A DNA stretch of 64,000 nucleotides, taken from positions 28,027 to 92,026 of IMG/VR virus record IMGVR_UViG_3300046740_000431. One strand, given 5' to 3'. Both the position numbers and the translations under genes were made by a program. Shown one piece after another: positions 32,884 to 41,085 of this stretch. Numbering within the stretch: position 1 is the stretch's first letter; each line of letters starts with the position of its first letter. Source of the stretch: a virus. Below the pieces are notes generated by a model, which saw only the letters and a list, made by a program, of their open reading frames with translations, did no database searches and had not been told where the DNA came from.

Positions 32884-33510
32884 CTACAGCAGCGCCTCCT
32901 GCGCGGACGGCCTGGGCGGAGACCAGACCCCGAGGCCGAGCATCGTCTCGAGCACCCACGCCTCGTGGGCGTGGACCTGGCGGGCGTGGATGACCACCCC
33001 AGTCCACCCCTTCTGGGCAGCGTAGACCTTCGAGATCTTGGTGACCGTGAACTGAGAATCGTCCTCTGCGAGCGCTCCGGTGAGCCCGTCCGCGACGGCG
33101 CGGGCGATCTTGTCGTCGTCCGGCTTCACCGTGGGGAACAGCATCCGCTTGCCGTCGGCGGACAGATCGCCGCCAGTGGTCCAGTGTCCGCCCGGCCTCG
33201 CCAGCACGAACACCATCGCGAGCGATACGGCGCCAGGACGAGCGACCAGTCGCTGCGCGGCGGCGTTACGCGCGCTGATCGACCTGACGCGGATCAGCGC
33301 CTGCCACGCCTCGAGCTCCTTGCCGCCCTGGTCGGTCACGGAGACCCCGACGATGGTTCCGCCGAAGCACGAGCGTCCGCGGCACGACTTCCCTGGCTTG
33401 CAGTCGCTGCACTTGCCGCGTGCGATCGGAAACCCGGACATGTTGCCCTTGGCGACCGGGGTGCCCTCGACCACGAACCGGACGTCGAGCATGGACGGAG
33501 GCGTCGTCAC
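32884..33510 (-). CDS. rusA: RusA-family Holliday junction resolvase
   Basis: 208 residues. The core TVKPDDDKIARAVADGLTGA and AEDDSQFTVTKISKVYA holds the catalytic Asp residues and the conserved D-D-x-x-V pattern of RusA. An unusual Cys-rich insert (CSDCKPGKSCRGRSC, about 34-48) lies near the N-terminus. It would cut four-way junctions in replicated DNA. Starts with GTG, GTGA overlap. Confidence 0.88.
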   Translation of the reverse strand: MTTPPSMLDVRFVVEGTPVAKGNMSGFPIARGKCSDCKPGKSCRGRSCFGGTIVGVSVTDQGGKELEAWQALIRVRSISARNAAAQRLVARPGAVSLAMVFVLARPGGHWTTGGDLSADGKRMLFPTVKPDDDKIARAVADGLTGALAEDDSQFTVTKISKVYAAQKGWTGVVIHARQVHAHEAWVLETMLGLGVWSPPRPSAQEALL

Positions 33511-33839
33511 GAGACGGCAACGCCTCCATCGTCATCGTCATTCGTAGTCGATGATTCGGACGCCGCCGCGCTCTTGTCGCGCTCGACGCAGACGGTCGGC
33601 TTGTCCTTGATGCGGGCCTGGCGCGGCTTCCCGTCGGAGTCCACGTACTTGTGAACGGTCAGGCCGACCGACTGCATCGCGGTCAGGAGGGCGGTCTGAG
33701 CGTTTCGCTTCCGCTCGTTGAGCGTGGCGATCTCTCCGGTGATCGCCCGCAGATCCTCGGCTGGTTCCTCGATATCCGGCCGCTCTACGCGGCTCATCCC
33801 CGGCGCCGGCAGATCCTCTTGCTTCTTCGGTCTTCCCAT
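33507..33839 (-). CDS. Hypothetical protein
   Basis: 110 residues with AGGAGA upstream of the ATG (spacing 5). Charged N-terminus, a coiled-coil ITGEIATLNERKRNAQTALL, then VHKYVDSDGKPRQARIKDKP and a Ser/Asp-rich tail. May be a small DNA-binding or nuclease-associated protein near RusA. No family recognised. Confidence 0.62.
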   Translation of the reverse strand: MGRPKKQEDLPAPGMSRVERPDIEEPAEDLRAITGEIATLNERKRNAQTALLTAMQSVGLTVHKYVDSDGKPRQARIKDKPTVCVERDKSAAASESSTTNDDDDGGVAVS

Positions 33840-33848
33840 GTCGATCTC

Positions 33849-34499
33849 CTACTTCGGTGGCAGCTGATTTCCGACGGCATCCCACCCAGGGCGACGTCGA
33901 CGAGCGAACAGCTCGAGGTTTGGACCGTCCATGCCGACGAGCGGGTGGACGATCTTCGAGAAGAACTCCGGCGGCTTCGCGCTATGGACGTAGTCGCCGG
34001 CCTTGATGCGCCGAACGCGGCCGCGCGAATCGGTGGCTGGGTTGCCTTCTTCGTCGAGAAGGACGCGGCCGATCTCCAGATCTCCGACCTGGTACGTCGG
34101 GACGGCAGCCGGGAACGTGGACCTGACGGCGTTGCTCTGGATCAGGTCAGACGCTGAGCCGCGCACGCAGATCAACGCCGTCTCGTGGGAGCCTCGAACG
34201 GTTCTACCCATCCCGAACCACGGCAGCCCGTTCTTGGTGATCTTGTTCCAGACCACCTCTGAGAGGTCCCGGAACCCCCATGCCCTGGCGACGTCGAGCG
34301 CGTCGCGCTGCATCGAGGAGAGTCGCCACAGGAACAGGATCGCCGTGCTGGCGACCTGGACTTCGAGCGTCGAGAGGTACGCCTCGATCGCCGTGGTCGT
34401 CATCACCGGGTACTGGTGAGCCGCTCCGCGCGTGTCGCCGGGCAACTTGTCCTTCGGGGCCCATGGAGGGTCGGCGACGATGACGCGATACGGCTTCAT
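33849..34499 (-). CDS. MT-A70-family adenine methyltransferase
   Basis: 216 residues. DPPW at residues 10-13 is the MT-A70 catalytic motif, followed by FLWRLSSMQRDALDV, WNKITKNGLPWFGMG and RGSHETALICVRG. The last part KPPEFFSKIVHPLVG and LELFARR completes the family pattern. It would methylate N6 of adenine in DNA. ATGA overlap upstream with the D12 methyltransferase. Confidence 0.92.
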   Translation of the reverse strand: MKPYRVIVADPPWAPKDKLPGDTRGAAHQYPVMTTTAIEAYLSTLEVQVASTAILFLWRLSSMQRDALDVARAWGFRDLSEVVWNKITKNGLPWFGMGRTVRGSHETALICVRGSASDLIQSNAVRSTFPAAVPTYQVGDLEIGRVLLDEEGNPATDSRGRVRRIKAGDYVHSAKPPEFFSKIVHPLVGMDGPNLELFARRRRPGWDAVGNQLPPK

Positions 34500-35464
34500 G
34501 TAGTCCTCGTGAACAGGTCTCGCTGACCTTCTACTGGCAGGCAGTGAGGCGAGAACCAGATCCGCTCTTTGGCCGACGACCAGGATGCGCTGTTACCCTT
34601 CCAGGCAACGCAGGTCCACGTGGCCGGCATATGCGGTCCGTGCTCGGTGTCCCAGCCGCAGAGCGCGATCCGCAGAGCGGGGTTGTCGCCGTTCTCGAGC
34701 GCCCACGTTCTCGCCGCTGCGGAAAGATCTGGATCGTCCTCGCGGTAGAGACGCTTTTCGCGCTCGTCGTGGGCGTACGGTGAATCAAGCAGCACGCCGC
34801 ACGGGGTCATCCCGTGTGCGGTGTCGATGCCAAGCGTCGACCGGCCGAGCACGCGCATCCAGTCGCCGCAGCAGATCCTGACGCCTCGCAGGCGATCGGA
34901 TAGTGCTCCGAACAGGTCAGCAAGCGGCGGCGCGCCGGTTCGGTGCACGCCCTTGCCGCGATGGGTGAGCGGCTTTTTGCGGCTCGGTGCGTGGATGCCG
35001 TGGCCCGGCGTGCCGACCTTCGGAAGGCAGCGGTGCAGCGCAAGTCGTTCGTCGGCAGAGCACCACCCGTTGCCGATCCACGTGCAGATGCCCCAGACCC
35101 ACCAGCCGGCGATCTTCGAGTCGGAGTACTCGGGGTCGGCGATGAGCTTGTCGAGCAGGGACGGTACCTGCGCAACGAGCCACAGGTGCCGCGCGTGAAG
35201 ATCTGCCTCATTGACCGGCCAGTCAGCCCAGTTCGCTACTTCATCAGGCGTCGCGCGCGTCGCGCGCCAGAAGTTCGCGATCAGGCCGTCCTTGTCGTTG
35301 GCGGTCTCGACCTTGCCGGGTCCGCCGGGCCGCGCGAGCAACGTGGCGAGGCTGCCGGCGAACGGCTCAACGTAGTTCGGCACGTCGCCGAACGCTCGCC
35401 AGATCAGCGATGCAGCGCGGCTCTTGCCACCGAACCACGGGAAAGGCGCGCGCAAGTCGCTCAC
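34496..35464 (-). CDS. D12-class DNA adenine methyltransferase
   Basis: 322 residues. PFPWFGGKSRAA (8-19) and YVEPFAGS (31-38) are the FxGxG-like SAM-binding motif of the Dam/D12 group. The catalytic motif is GVLLDSPYAHD, where DSPY replaces DPPY. Dam relatives often target GATC. ATGA coupling to both neighbours places it in the replication operon. Confidence 0.9.
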   Translation of the reverse strand: MSDLRAPFPWFGGKSRAASLIWRAFGDVPNYVEPFAGSLATLLARPGGPGKVETANDKDGLIANFWRATRATPDEVANWADWPVNEADLHARHLWLVAQVPSLLDKLIADPEYSDSKIAGWWVWGICTWIGNGWCSADERLALHRCLPKVGTPGHGIHAPSRKKPLTHRGKGVHRTGAPPLADLFGALSDRLRGVRICCGDWMRVLGRSTLGIDTAHGMTPCGVLLDSPYAHDEREKRLYREDDPDLSAAARTWALENGDNPALRIALCGWDTEHGPHMPATWTCVAWKGNSASWSSAKERIWFSPHCLPVEGQRDLFTRTT

Positions 35465-36999
35465 CTGACGTGCCAGTCCCCTGCGTCGTCGAATCGGCGC
35501 GCGAAGTCGTCACCCATCGACTGCTGACCTCGCGGCCCCGCCGAGCGCAGGTTGAGCGCCGCTGCGTACTCGAGCTCGGTGTCGTACAAGGCGTGCGATT
35601 TTACGTCCCAGAACATCCTAATGTCAATTTGTCCCTCTCCGTTGTTGTTCTTCAACACCAGCACGTGGAGATCGCTCTGGCTGTTCACGAGCCGGCCGGT
35701 CGCGTCTTTCTTGAGCGGCTCGTACATCCACGGCCGGTGGAGCGCCACGATCAGCTTGCCGGCCATGTCGGCAGCTCCGGTGTCGCGGATGTCCGAGATC
35801 CGCGGCCGCTTGTCGTCGCGCCTCTCCACCTCGCGGTTCAGCTGCGCGAAGATCGCCACGGCGATCTGTTCCTCTTGGGCGAAGTCGCTGAGCACGGCGC
35901 AGACGTGGGAGAGCCCCTCGTCTCGGCTCCTCGCGTGCGCGGGCTGCGGGAACTTCTGCAGGTAGTCGACGATCAGCTGGCCGTACGGCTTCTGCCCCCG
36001 GTGCCGGCGGACCAGGTTCTCGCGGCGGACCCTGCGGACCAGCGCCTCGACGGTCATCCCGGCTGCCGGCAGCAGGCTCTCGGTTCGGGCCGCACGCATC
36101 GCCGCGACGGCTGACTCGACGGCCTCGAGCTCCTCTGCCTTCACGCGCCTGGCGCGGAGCAGCTCGGTACTGACGTGGCTCTCCTGGCCGATGGCACGGA
36201 GGCCGAACGAGGTCTTCCCGTCCTCGTAGGTGGCGAGGAGCGAGTCGATTCCTGCGATGCGCTTCGACGATCGTGCCAGGTGCATCGCCACCGTCGTCTT
36301 CCCGCACCCCGGTCGGGCGATCCAGATCGCCGGCTCGCCGATCGGGTTGCCTCCGGTCTTCAGGTCGAGCGTCGCGATCCCCGTAGGCACCCCGGAGAAC
36401 ACGTCCTTGCCGGCCGCCTTCGCATCCATGTCCGCGCGCAGCTTGGCCGCTTCCTCGGCCATCAGGGCGCCCATCTCGAAGATCGGCCGCTCGTCGCCGG
36501 TCGCCACCGAGAGCAGCGCCACGGTCACGTCGTGCACGAGCTGCTCGCCCTCGATGCCGTCACCCTCGGCCTCCTGGAGCACGGCGCCGATCATCATGCG
36601 GACGTCGCGCGTGATCCGGTGCTTGCGGATGATCTGCGCGTACGCCTCGACGTTGTCGACCGTCGGCACGCGGAGCGTGAGCTCGCCGAGGAACGCGACC
36701 CCGCCGATCGCGTCGAGCTTGCCGGCCTTCTCGATCTCGTTCTCGAGCGTGACGAAGTCGATCGGCATCCGCGCCGCCTCGAGGTTGCGGATGGCCTGGA
36801 ACACAACCTTGTGGCGGTTGTCGTAGAAGTCCTCGACCTCGATGGTGTCGATGAGCGCCAGCGCGTCGTTGCGCAGGATCACGCCGCCGAGAATCGAGGC
36901 CTCGGCATCACCGTTGTGCGCGAGCTGGCCGCGGTACGGATCTGCAGCTGCAGGGGTGTCGCGGCGGCCGCGGTCGTCTCGCTTGCGATCTCGGCTCAC
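35461..36999 (-). CDS. dnaB: Replicative DNA helicase
   Basis: 512 residues. The N-terminal DnaB domain (about 24-130) includes EASILGGVILRNDAL and IDFVTLENEIEK. The C-terminal RecA-like ATPase has Walker A RPGCGKTT (229-236), Walker B LIVDYLQ (about 345), and REVERR...RPRISDIRDTGA. Hexameric 5'-3' helicase that unwinds the fork. The upstream gene is coupled (GTGA) and probably is the loader/initiator. Confidence 0.95.
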   Translation of the reverse strand: MSRDRKRDDRGRRDTPAAADPYRGQLAHNGDAEASILGGVILRNDALALIDTIEVEDFYDNRHKVVFQAIRNLEAARMPIDFVTLENEIEKAGKLDAIGGVAFLGELTLRVPTVDNVEAYAQIIRKHRITRDVRMMIGAVLQEAEGDGIEGEQLVHDVTVALLSVATGDERPIFEMGALMAEEAAKLRADMDAKAAGKDVFSGVPTGIATLDLKTGGNPIGEPAIWIARPGCGKTTVAMHLARSSKRIAGIDSLLATYEDGKTSFGLRAIGQESHVSTELLRARRVKAEELEAVESAVAAMRAARTESLLPAAGMTVEALVRRVRRENLVRRHRGQKPYGQLIVDYLQKFPQPAHARSRDEGLSHVCAVLSDFAQEEQIAVAIFAQLNREVERRDDKRPRISDIRDTGAADMAGKLIVALHRPWMYEPLKKDATGRLVNSQSDLHVLVLKNNNGEGQIDIRMFWDVKSHALYDTELEYAAALNLRSAGPRGQQSMGDDFARRFDDAGDWHVR

Positions 37000-38099
37000 A
37001 GGTTCTCCGGGGTCAGGGTGCGGAACTCGCGAGCGGCTGTCGGGTCTGGCCGGCCGTCAGGTCCGCGCGCCGTCCTGGTCTTGGCGCGCCGGCGCGCCGT
37101 CTGGATGCGATCCCACTTCTCGACGAGCGCGCCTGGGCTCTCGACCTCGAAGCGCGCCTCTGACTGCTGTCCGTGAAACACCCAGTGGACCGTCCTGGCG
37201 ATCTCGGTCCAGGCGTCCGCCTCCGTGGTCTCGGGCTGGGCGTTGGCCATGGCGCGGTGGACCGTCCGGTGGAGCCGGCGGAACGCGTCGGCCCACGCCA
37301 GCCTGCGGCCGGTCCTCGCCTCCCTGTCCCAGGGCACCGTACCGACCACGGCCGAGGGGTGCTCAGCCAAGACCGCACCCCTCAGGTAGTCGGCCGCCGC
37401 GAATGCGCGCTCTGAAATGTTCGCCGCTGCCTGCTTCGTGGTCGGCTGGTCGTGGTCGGCTGGCTTCGTTTCGTCCGCCCAAATGACCAGGGCGTCCTGG
37501 GTCTGGACAGTTGATCTTCTAGGATCTCGGGAGGTTGAAGATCTAAGATCAGAGATCAGATCCGGATCTTCGGAGGATCTCAGGAGATCTTGATAGGACG
37601 GATCTGTGGTTTCGGGCACTTGCGAAATAGTCCAAATGTCCGGTTTAATGTCCGGTTTAATGTCCGGCGGGGGTCCGTACGGAAAATGTGTCAAATGATC
37701 GGATCCATGCCCCTTGGATGGTGATCCAGTGGGCATCGGACTGGCGTTTTCGCCTGTAGTTCCGGCCTGTAGCAGTACCGGCATGGGTGACGAGTAAAAT
37801 GGTCGGCTGTCTCGAAGCACGATCTGGGTGATCCCACCCCTCCCACGCTGTCCCCAGATCTCGCAGAACCCGGACTGCTCCAGTGCCGTGAGCAGCCTGA
37901 CCACGCTGGACCTGCTCACCCGATGCTGGTGAGCGATCCCGTCGATGGTTGCCGAGTACCTGGGGGATCCGTCCCGGATCTCCGCCACCGAGATCAACCA
38001 CATCGCCATGCGAACGTGTTCAGGACGCAGGCGCCACCAGGCGGCGCCCTCGCTCATCGTAGCCCGCAGCCACTCTGCGGCGTTCACGGGCCATCGCAC
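36996..38099 (-). CDS. Replication initiator/organizer-like protein
   Basis: 367 residues from GTG 38099; ATG 38057 is an alternative. N-terminus is a winged helix (YSATIDGIAHQHRVSRSSVV, then RLLTALEQSG). Residues 100-215 are a low-complexity linker including PDIKPDIKPDI, encoded by the DNA repeats. The C-terminal 130 residues are helical (AWADAFRRLHRTVHRAM, WTEIARTVHWVFHG). Position immediately before DnaB fits an initiator/helicase-loader like phage O-type proteins. Function inferred. Confidence 0.75.
   Translation of the reverse strand: MRWPVNAAEWLRATMSEGAAWWRLRPEHVRMAMWLISVAEIRDGSPRYSATIDGIAHQHRVSRSSVVRLLTALEQSGFCEIWGQRGRGGITQIVLRDSRPFYSSPMPVLLQAGTTGENASPMPTGSPSKGHGSDHLTHFPYGPPPDIKPDIKPDIWTISQVPETTDPSYQDLLRSSEDPDLISDLRSSTSRDPRRSTVQTQDALVIWADETKPADHDQPTTKQAAANISERAFAAADYLRGAVLAEHPSAVVGTVPWDREARTGRRLAWADAFRRLHRTVHRAMANAQPETTEADAWTEIARTVHWVFHGQQSEARFEVESPGALVEKWDRIQTARRRAKTRTARGPDGRPDPTAAREFRTLTPENL
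37513..37604. promoter_or_regulatory. Cluster of ten GATC sites inside the initiator gene
   Basis: GATC occurs at 37513, 37523, 37540, 37547, 37554, 37559, 37565, 37576, 37586 and 37601, ten in 92 bases where chance gives about one per 256. Three more follow at 37697, 37702 and 37722. It lies in the AT-richer linker-coding stretch. Similar density occurs in E. coli oriC. With a Dam-class methyltransferase nearby this is a candidate replication origin/methylation control region. Confidence 0.6.
37635..37667. repeat. Tandem 12-bp repeats (iteron-like)
   Basis: Two full copies and one partial copy of AATGTCCGGTTT stand head to tail, 31 bases after the GATC cluster. On the minus strand they encode PDIK-PDIK-PDI. 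Lambda-type phages place iterons inside the initiator gene as origin sites, so these are candidate initiator-binding sites. Only 2.75 units, so chance amplification is possible. Confidence 0.6.
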
Positions 38100-38329
38100 T
38101 GTGACGGGTTCAGCGTCTTAGCAAATCCCCGAGTCTTGTCCGCCGGATCCCAGCCAGGAAACCGTGGCGTGTGTGGACTCGGGAACTTGATGAGGCGCTG
38201 ATACCGTGACGTCCTGGCGGGGACCATCTCTCAGCGGATACCGGATCCGCGAGACGCAGTGCAAGGCATTTTGCGGCTCATTCGTGCGAATCAGCCACAC
38301 CGCGCGGGGCACACATGAGGCAAAATCGC
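38100..38329. promoter_or_regulatory. Non-coding gap, likely promoter/operator region for replication operon
   Basis: About 230 bases without a convincing gene, with lower GC bias than flanking sequence. It contains a 12-base dyad ATTCG-TG-CGAAT at 38280-38291. No consensus -35/-10 pair is obvious. Since the replication operon begins at 38099 and the repressor-like gene ends at 38330, a leftward early promoter and operator are expected here. Confidence 0.4.
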
Positions 38330-38653
38330 CTACGTGAGATCCCTCACCCAGTGCTCGAGATCGACCGCTCCATCGGTTGCCATCCTGACCAAGAGGATGG
38401 TCTTCGGATGAGGCCAGTGCCGGGCGTTGACGGCGTCGGTGAGGGTCTTCGTCTGCGGGCAGTCGTCCTCGGAGAGCCCGACTTTCGGAGCGAGCTCGCG
38501 GAGCTCGGCGGCGAAGTCAGTCACCGTTCGGTTGCGATCCTGGATCCACCTCGCCAGCGTAGTCCTCGGCTTGAGCGGCGGGCGCCCGCGTAGCTTCGGA
38601 GCCGCGGGCGACACCGCCGTCGACTTGACGTGCGCGGTGGATTTGCGTGCCAT
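38330..38653 (-). CDS. Small repressor-like protein
   Basis: 107 residues. Basic N-terminal arm (ARKSTAHVKSTAVSP, LRGRPPLKPRTTLARW) then a helical domain TVTDFAAELRELAPKVGLSE, KTLTDAVNARHWPHPKTILL and MATDGAVDLEHWVRDL. This looks like a Cro/CI-type or similar small DNA-binding protein that reads leftward from the divergent promoter opposite the recombination genes. Could be the immunity repressor or early regulator. Confidence 0.65.
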   Translation of the reverse strand: MARKSTAHVKSTAVSPAAPKLRGRPPLKPRTTLARWIQDRNRTVTDFAAELRELAPKVGLSEDDCPQTKTLTDAVNARHWPHPKTILLVRMATDGAVDLEHWVRDLT

Positions 38654-38759
38654 GCACGACAAGCTACGCAAGCGGCGATCCACCGACAAGGATCCATTAT
38701 CCGAGCGTCTCGGCAAATCGCTGGACACGGCGAGAGCGCGTGGTGTAGAGCTTTTCCGT
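38654..38759. promoter_or_regulatory. Divergent promoter/operator region
   Basis: About 106 bases between the repressor-like gene (start 38653, leftward) and the exonuclease start at 38760. Read as codons it would use several codons rare in this genome (CTA, TTA, CCA, GTA), which argues against an N-terminal extension. CGACAAG occurs at 38657 and 38684, 27 bases apart, overlapping the repressor start, possible operators. A GATAAT-like hexamer lies on the minus strand near 38698. Confidence 0.45.
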
Positions 38760-39878
38760 ATGGAAATCACCAACGCGTCCGGTGGCCGGACGCACGCGGT
38801 CGCCGGGCGTAGCCACCTGGTCGCGGTCGACCTCGACCCGGAAGAGGATCGCGAGGCCTGGCTCGAGTCCCGCCGGCAAGGGCACGGCGGCAGCGACGTA
38901 GCCAAGATCGTCGGAGAGCATCCGACGGAGGGCCCCATTGATGTGTTTCTGGCCAGCACCGGGGCCAGCGTCGGATTCGCCGAGAACGAGCGCACCAGAG
39001 GAGGGCGGTTCCTGGAGCCGTTCGTGATCGACTGGTTCGCGACCGGGTCCCCGGCCTGGCCACGCACCGGCGGCCAGTTCCGGGTCGTGAAGCCGCCGAG
39101 CGTCTACCACCGCGACCGGCCGTGGCAGCGGGGTAGCGCAGACGGACTGGGCTACTACCCCGAGGTGATCGCCCACCTTGGCGACGGCGTCGACCTCCTG
39201 CGTAGCATGGTCGCGCCGAGCTTCATGCTCGAGGTGAAGACCCACGGCTGGCTGGGGTCGCGCGGGTACAACCTCGACGACGAGGACAGCCCGCTGATCT
39301 CCGTGCCGCCCGACAAGCGGATCCAGTGCGCGTGGTACATGGCGCTCTACGACGTCGACCTCGCGTTCTTGGCCGCGCTGGTGGACACCCACCTGCGCCG
39401 AACCTTCGCGATCCCGCGCGACCGAGACCTCGAGGCGATGCTGCTCGAGGAGGTCGACACGTTCCGCCGCCGGTACATCCTCACCGGCGAGCCGCCGCCG
39501 CCGGACGGCAGACCGTCGTATCGCGAGTACCTGCGCGGCCGGTTCAAGACCCACGGCGCCGAGCTGGTGTCATCCACGCCTGCCGTCGACCTCGCCGTCG
39601 AGACGCTGATCGCGCTCAAGCGAGACGAGAAGCAGGCAAAGAAAGACCGCGAGCTCGCGGAGCAGACCATCAAGGCTTGCATCGGAGACCAGGAGGGGGT
39701 CAGGACCGCTCACGGCGTGGTGACCTGGCGCTCGCAGCCGAGCGGCAAGCTCCGATCGAAGGAGGCGCTGGCCGAGCTCTACGCGGTAGCCGGCTGGACC
39801 GACGACGAGATCTCCGCGTTCGAGGAGCGCCACAAGCTTCCCGATAACCGCGTGCTTAGAACCCCGACCATCAAGTAA
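38760..39878 (+). CDS. YqaJ-type viral exonuclease
   Basis: 372 residues. REAWLESRRQGHGGSDVAKI (about 33-53) is the YqaJ/lambda-exonuclease motif, FMLEVKTHGWLG supplies the catalytic E-x-K, and IQCAWYMALYDVDLAFLAAL is the following helix-strand. The C-terminal domain is helical. It would degrade one strand of duplex DNA to create 3' overhangs for the downstream RecT. The ATG at 38652 in frame is an alternative but less likely start. Confidence 0.88.
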   Translation: MEITNASGGRTHAVAGRSHLVAVDLDPEEDREAWLESRRQGHGGSDVAKIVGEHPTEGPIDVFLASTGASVGFAENERTRGGRFLEPFVIDWFATGSPAWPRTGGQFRVVKPPSVYHRDRPWQRGSADGLGYYPEVIAHLGDGVDLLRSMVAPSFMLEVKTHGWLGSRGYNLDDEDSPLISVPPDKRIQCAWYMALYDVDLAFLAALVDTHLRRTFAIPRDRDLEAMLLEEVDTFRRRYILTGEPPPPDGRPSYREYLRGRFKTHGAELVSSTPAVDLAVETLIALKRDEKQAKKDRELAEQTIKACIGDQEGVRTAHGVVTWRSQPSGKLRSKEALAELYAVAGWTDDEISAFEERHKLPDNRVLRTPTIK

Positions 39879-39891
39879 GGACACAGACCAC

Positions 39892-41043
39892 ATGCAACAG
39901 AAGTCACCAACGCCACCGCCAGCTCCACCCGGACCGCTGTTCAGCCCGTCGGGACTCACCGTGGGGCCGACCGGCGACATGGTGTCCGGCACGCCCAACC
40001 GGGATCCAATGCCGACGCAGGGGCCCGGAAGCGCCGCCGGTGAGGTCGGAGACAAGAGCGCCGCGAAAGCGTTCTCCGATGGCTCGCAGGCGGCAGAAGG
40101 AATCGCACGCGCCGACGCCGGTGACGCCGACCAGCCGCCCGCCGCATCGACATCTCCGCGCCAGGATCAGCCAGCTGGGCAGCCCACCCAGGCTCGCACC
40201 CCGGTCTCCTTCGAGCCCACCAACGCCGACGAGATGTACCGCTACGCGAAGATGCTGGCCGGCTCTACGCTGCTCCCTCGCGGGTTCTACGACCGCGACG
40301 ACAAGGAACGAAAAAATCCGAGGATCGCCGACGTTCACTTCGTCCTTATCAAGGGTCAGGCGCTGGGGCTCCACCCGCAGGTCGCGATCGGCAACATCAA
40401 CGTCATCGAGGGGAAGGCGGAGATCGGAGCTACGCTGATGGTAGCGCTCTGCCTGCGCTCTGGGCTGTGCGAGTACTTCGAGCTCGTCAAGAGCGACGAG
40501 AGGTCGGCCACCTTCGTCACCAAGCGAGTCGGCGGCCGGCGCGAGATCGAGTTCTCCTACTCGATCGAGGAGGCCGAGCAGATGGGGCTCCTTGACAAGG
40601 GCAGCACTCAATGGGCCAAGGAGAACAACCAGTGGCGTAAGCAGCCGCGCACCATGTTGCGGAGACGGTGTCAAACCGCCCTGGCCCGCGAGGTCTACCC
40701 AGATATCGTGATGGGGCTCTACGACCACGACGAGCTCGCCGAGATGCGCGACCGCGAGCTGGCGCTCGGCATCAACCCGGCCACGGTGATCGCGATGAAC
40801 GGGATCGCCGCCGCGCCGCATCCTGCGCTGGCCGAGCGCTCGGAGCCCGACCTGTTCGCCAAGGCGGCCGCGGGCGCCGTCGACGCGTTCAAGCACGCCT
40901 ACCCGAGCGCCGCCGACCCGCTCAAGCAACGCATGGCCGAGCGCAGGGAGATCAGCCTCCGCAGGTGCTCGCTGTGCCAGACCCCGCTCGATCCGCGCGA
41001 TACCGATCCGTGCATCGCGTGCCGGCCAGACGACCGAGAGTAA
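39892..41043 (+). CDS. recT: RecT-type single-strand annealing protein
   Basis: 383 residues. A disordered Pro/Ala-rich N-terminus (about 1-100) is followed by the RecT core: YAKMLAGSTLLPRGF, FVLIKGQALGLHPQVAIGNI, GATLMVALCLRSGLCEYF, EQMGLLDKGSTQWAKENNQW and MLRRRCQTALAREVYPDI. The C-terminus has CSLCQTPLD...DPCIAC, a zinc-ribbon-like tail. It pairs complementary strands together with the exonuclease at 38760. Confidence 0.9.
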   Translation: MQQKSPTPPPAPPGPLFSPSGLTVGPTGDMVSGTPNRDPMPTQGPGSAAGEVGDKSAAKAFSDGSQAAEGIARADAGDADQPPAASTSPRQDQPAGQPTQARTPVSFEPTNADEMYRYAKMLAGSTLLPRGFYDRDDKERKNPRIADVHFVLIKGQALGLHPQVAIGNINVIEGKAEIGATLMVALCLRSGLCEYFELVKSDERSATFVTKRVGGRREIEFSYSIEEAEQMGLLDKGSTQWAKENNQWRKQPRTMLRRRCQTALAREVYPDIVMGLYDHDELAEMRDRELALGINPATVIAMNGIAAAPHPALAERSEPDLFAKAAAGAVDAFKHAYPSAADPLKQRMAERREISLRRCSLCQTPLDPRDTDPCIACRPDDRE

Positions 41044-41085
41044 CAAGTAGCTACCACCGCCAGAGGCGGTAACCAGAAAGGCATC

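Noticed and set aside
38118-38312. 64-codon frame in the gap before the replication operon
   Set aside because: Mixed, atypical codons, GTG start without Shine-Dalgarno, and location where a promoter/operator is expected.
38332-38345. GTGAG/CTCAC dyad at the end of the repressor-like gene
   Set aside because: It is fully explained by the last codons of the gene (WVRDLT) and is only five bases per arm.
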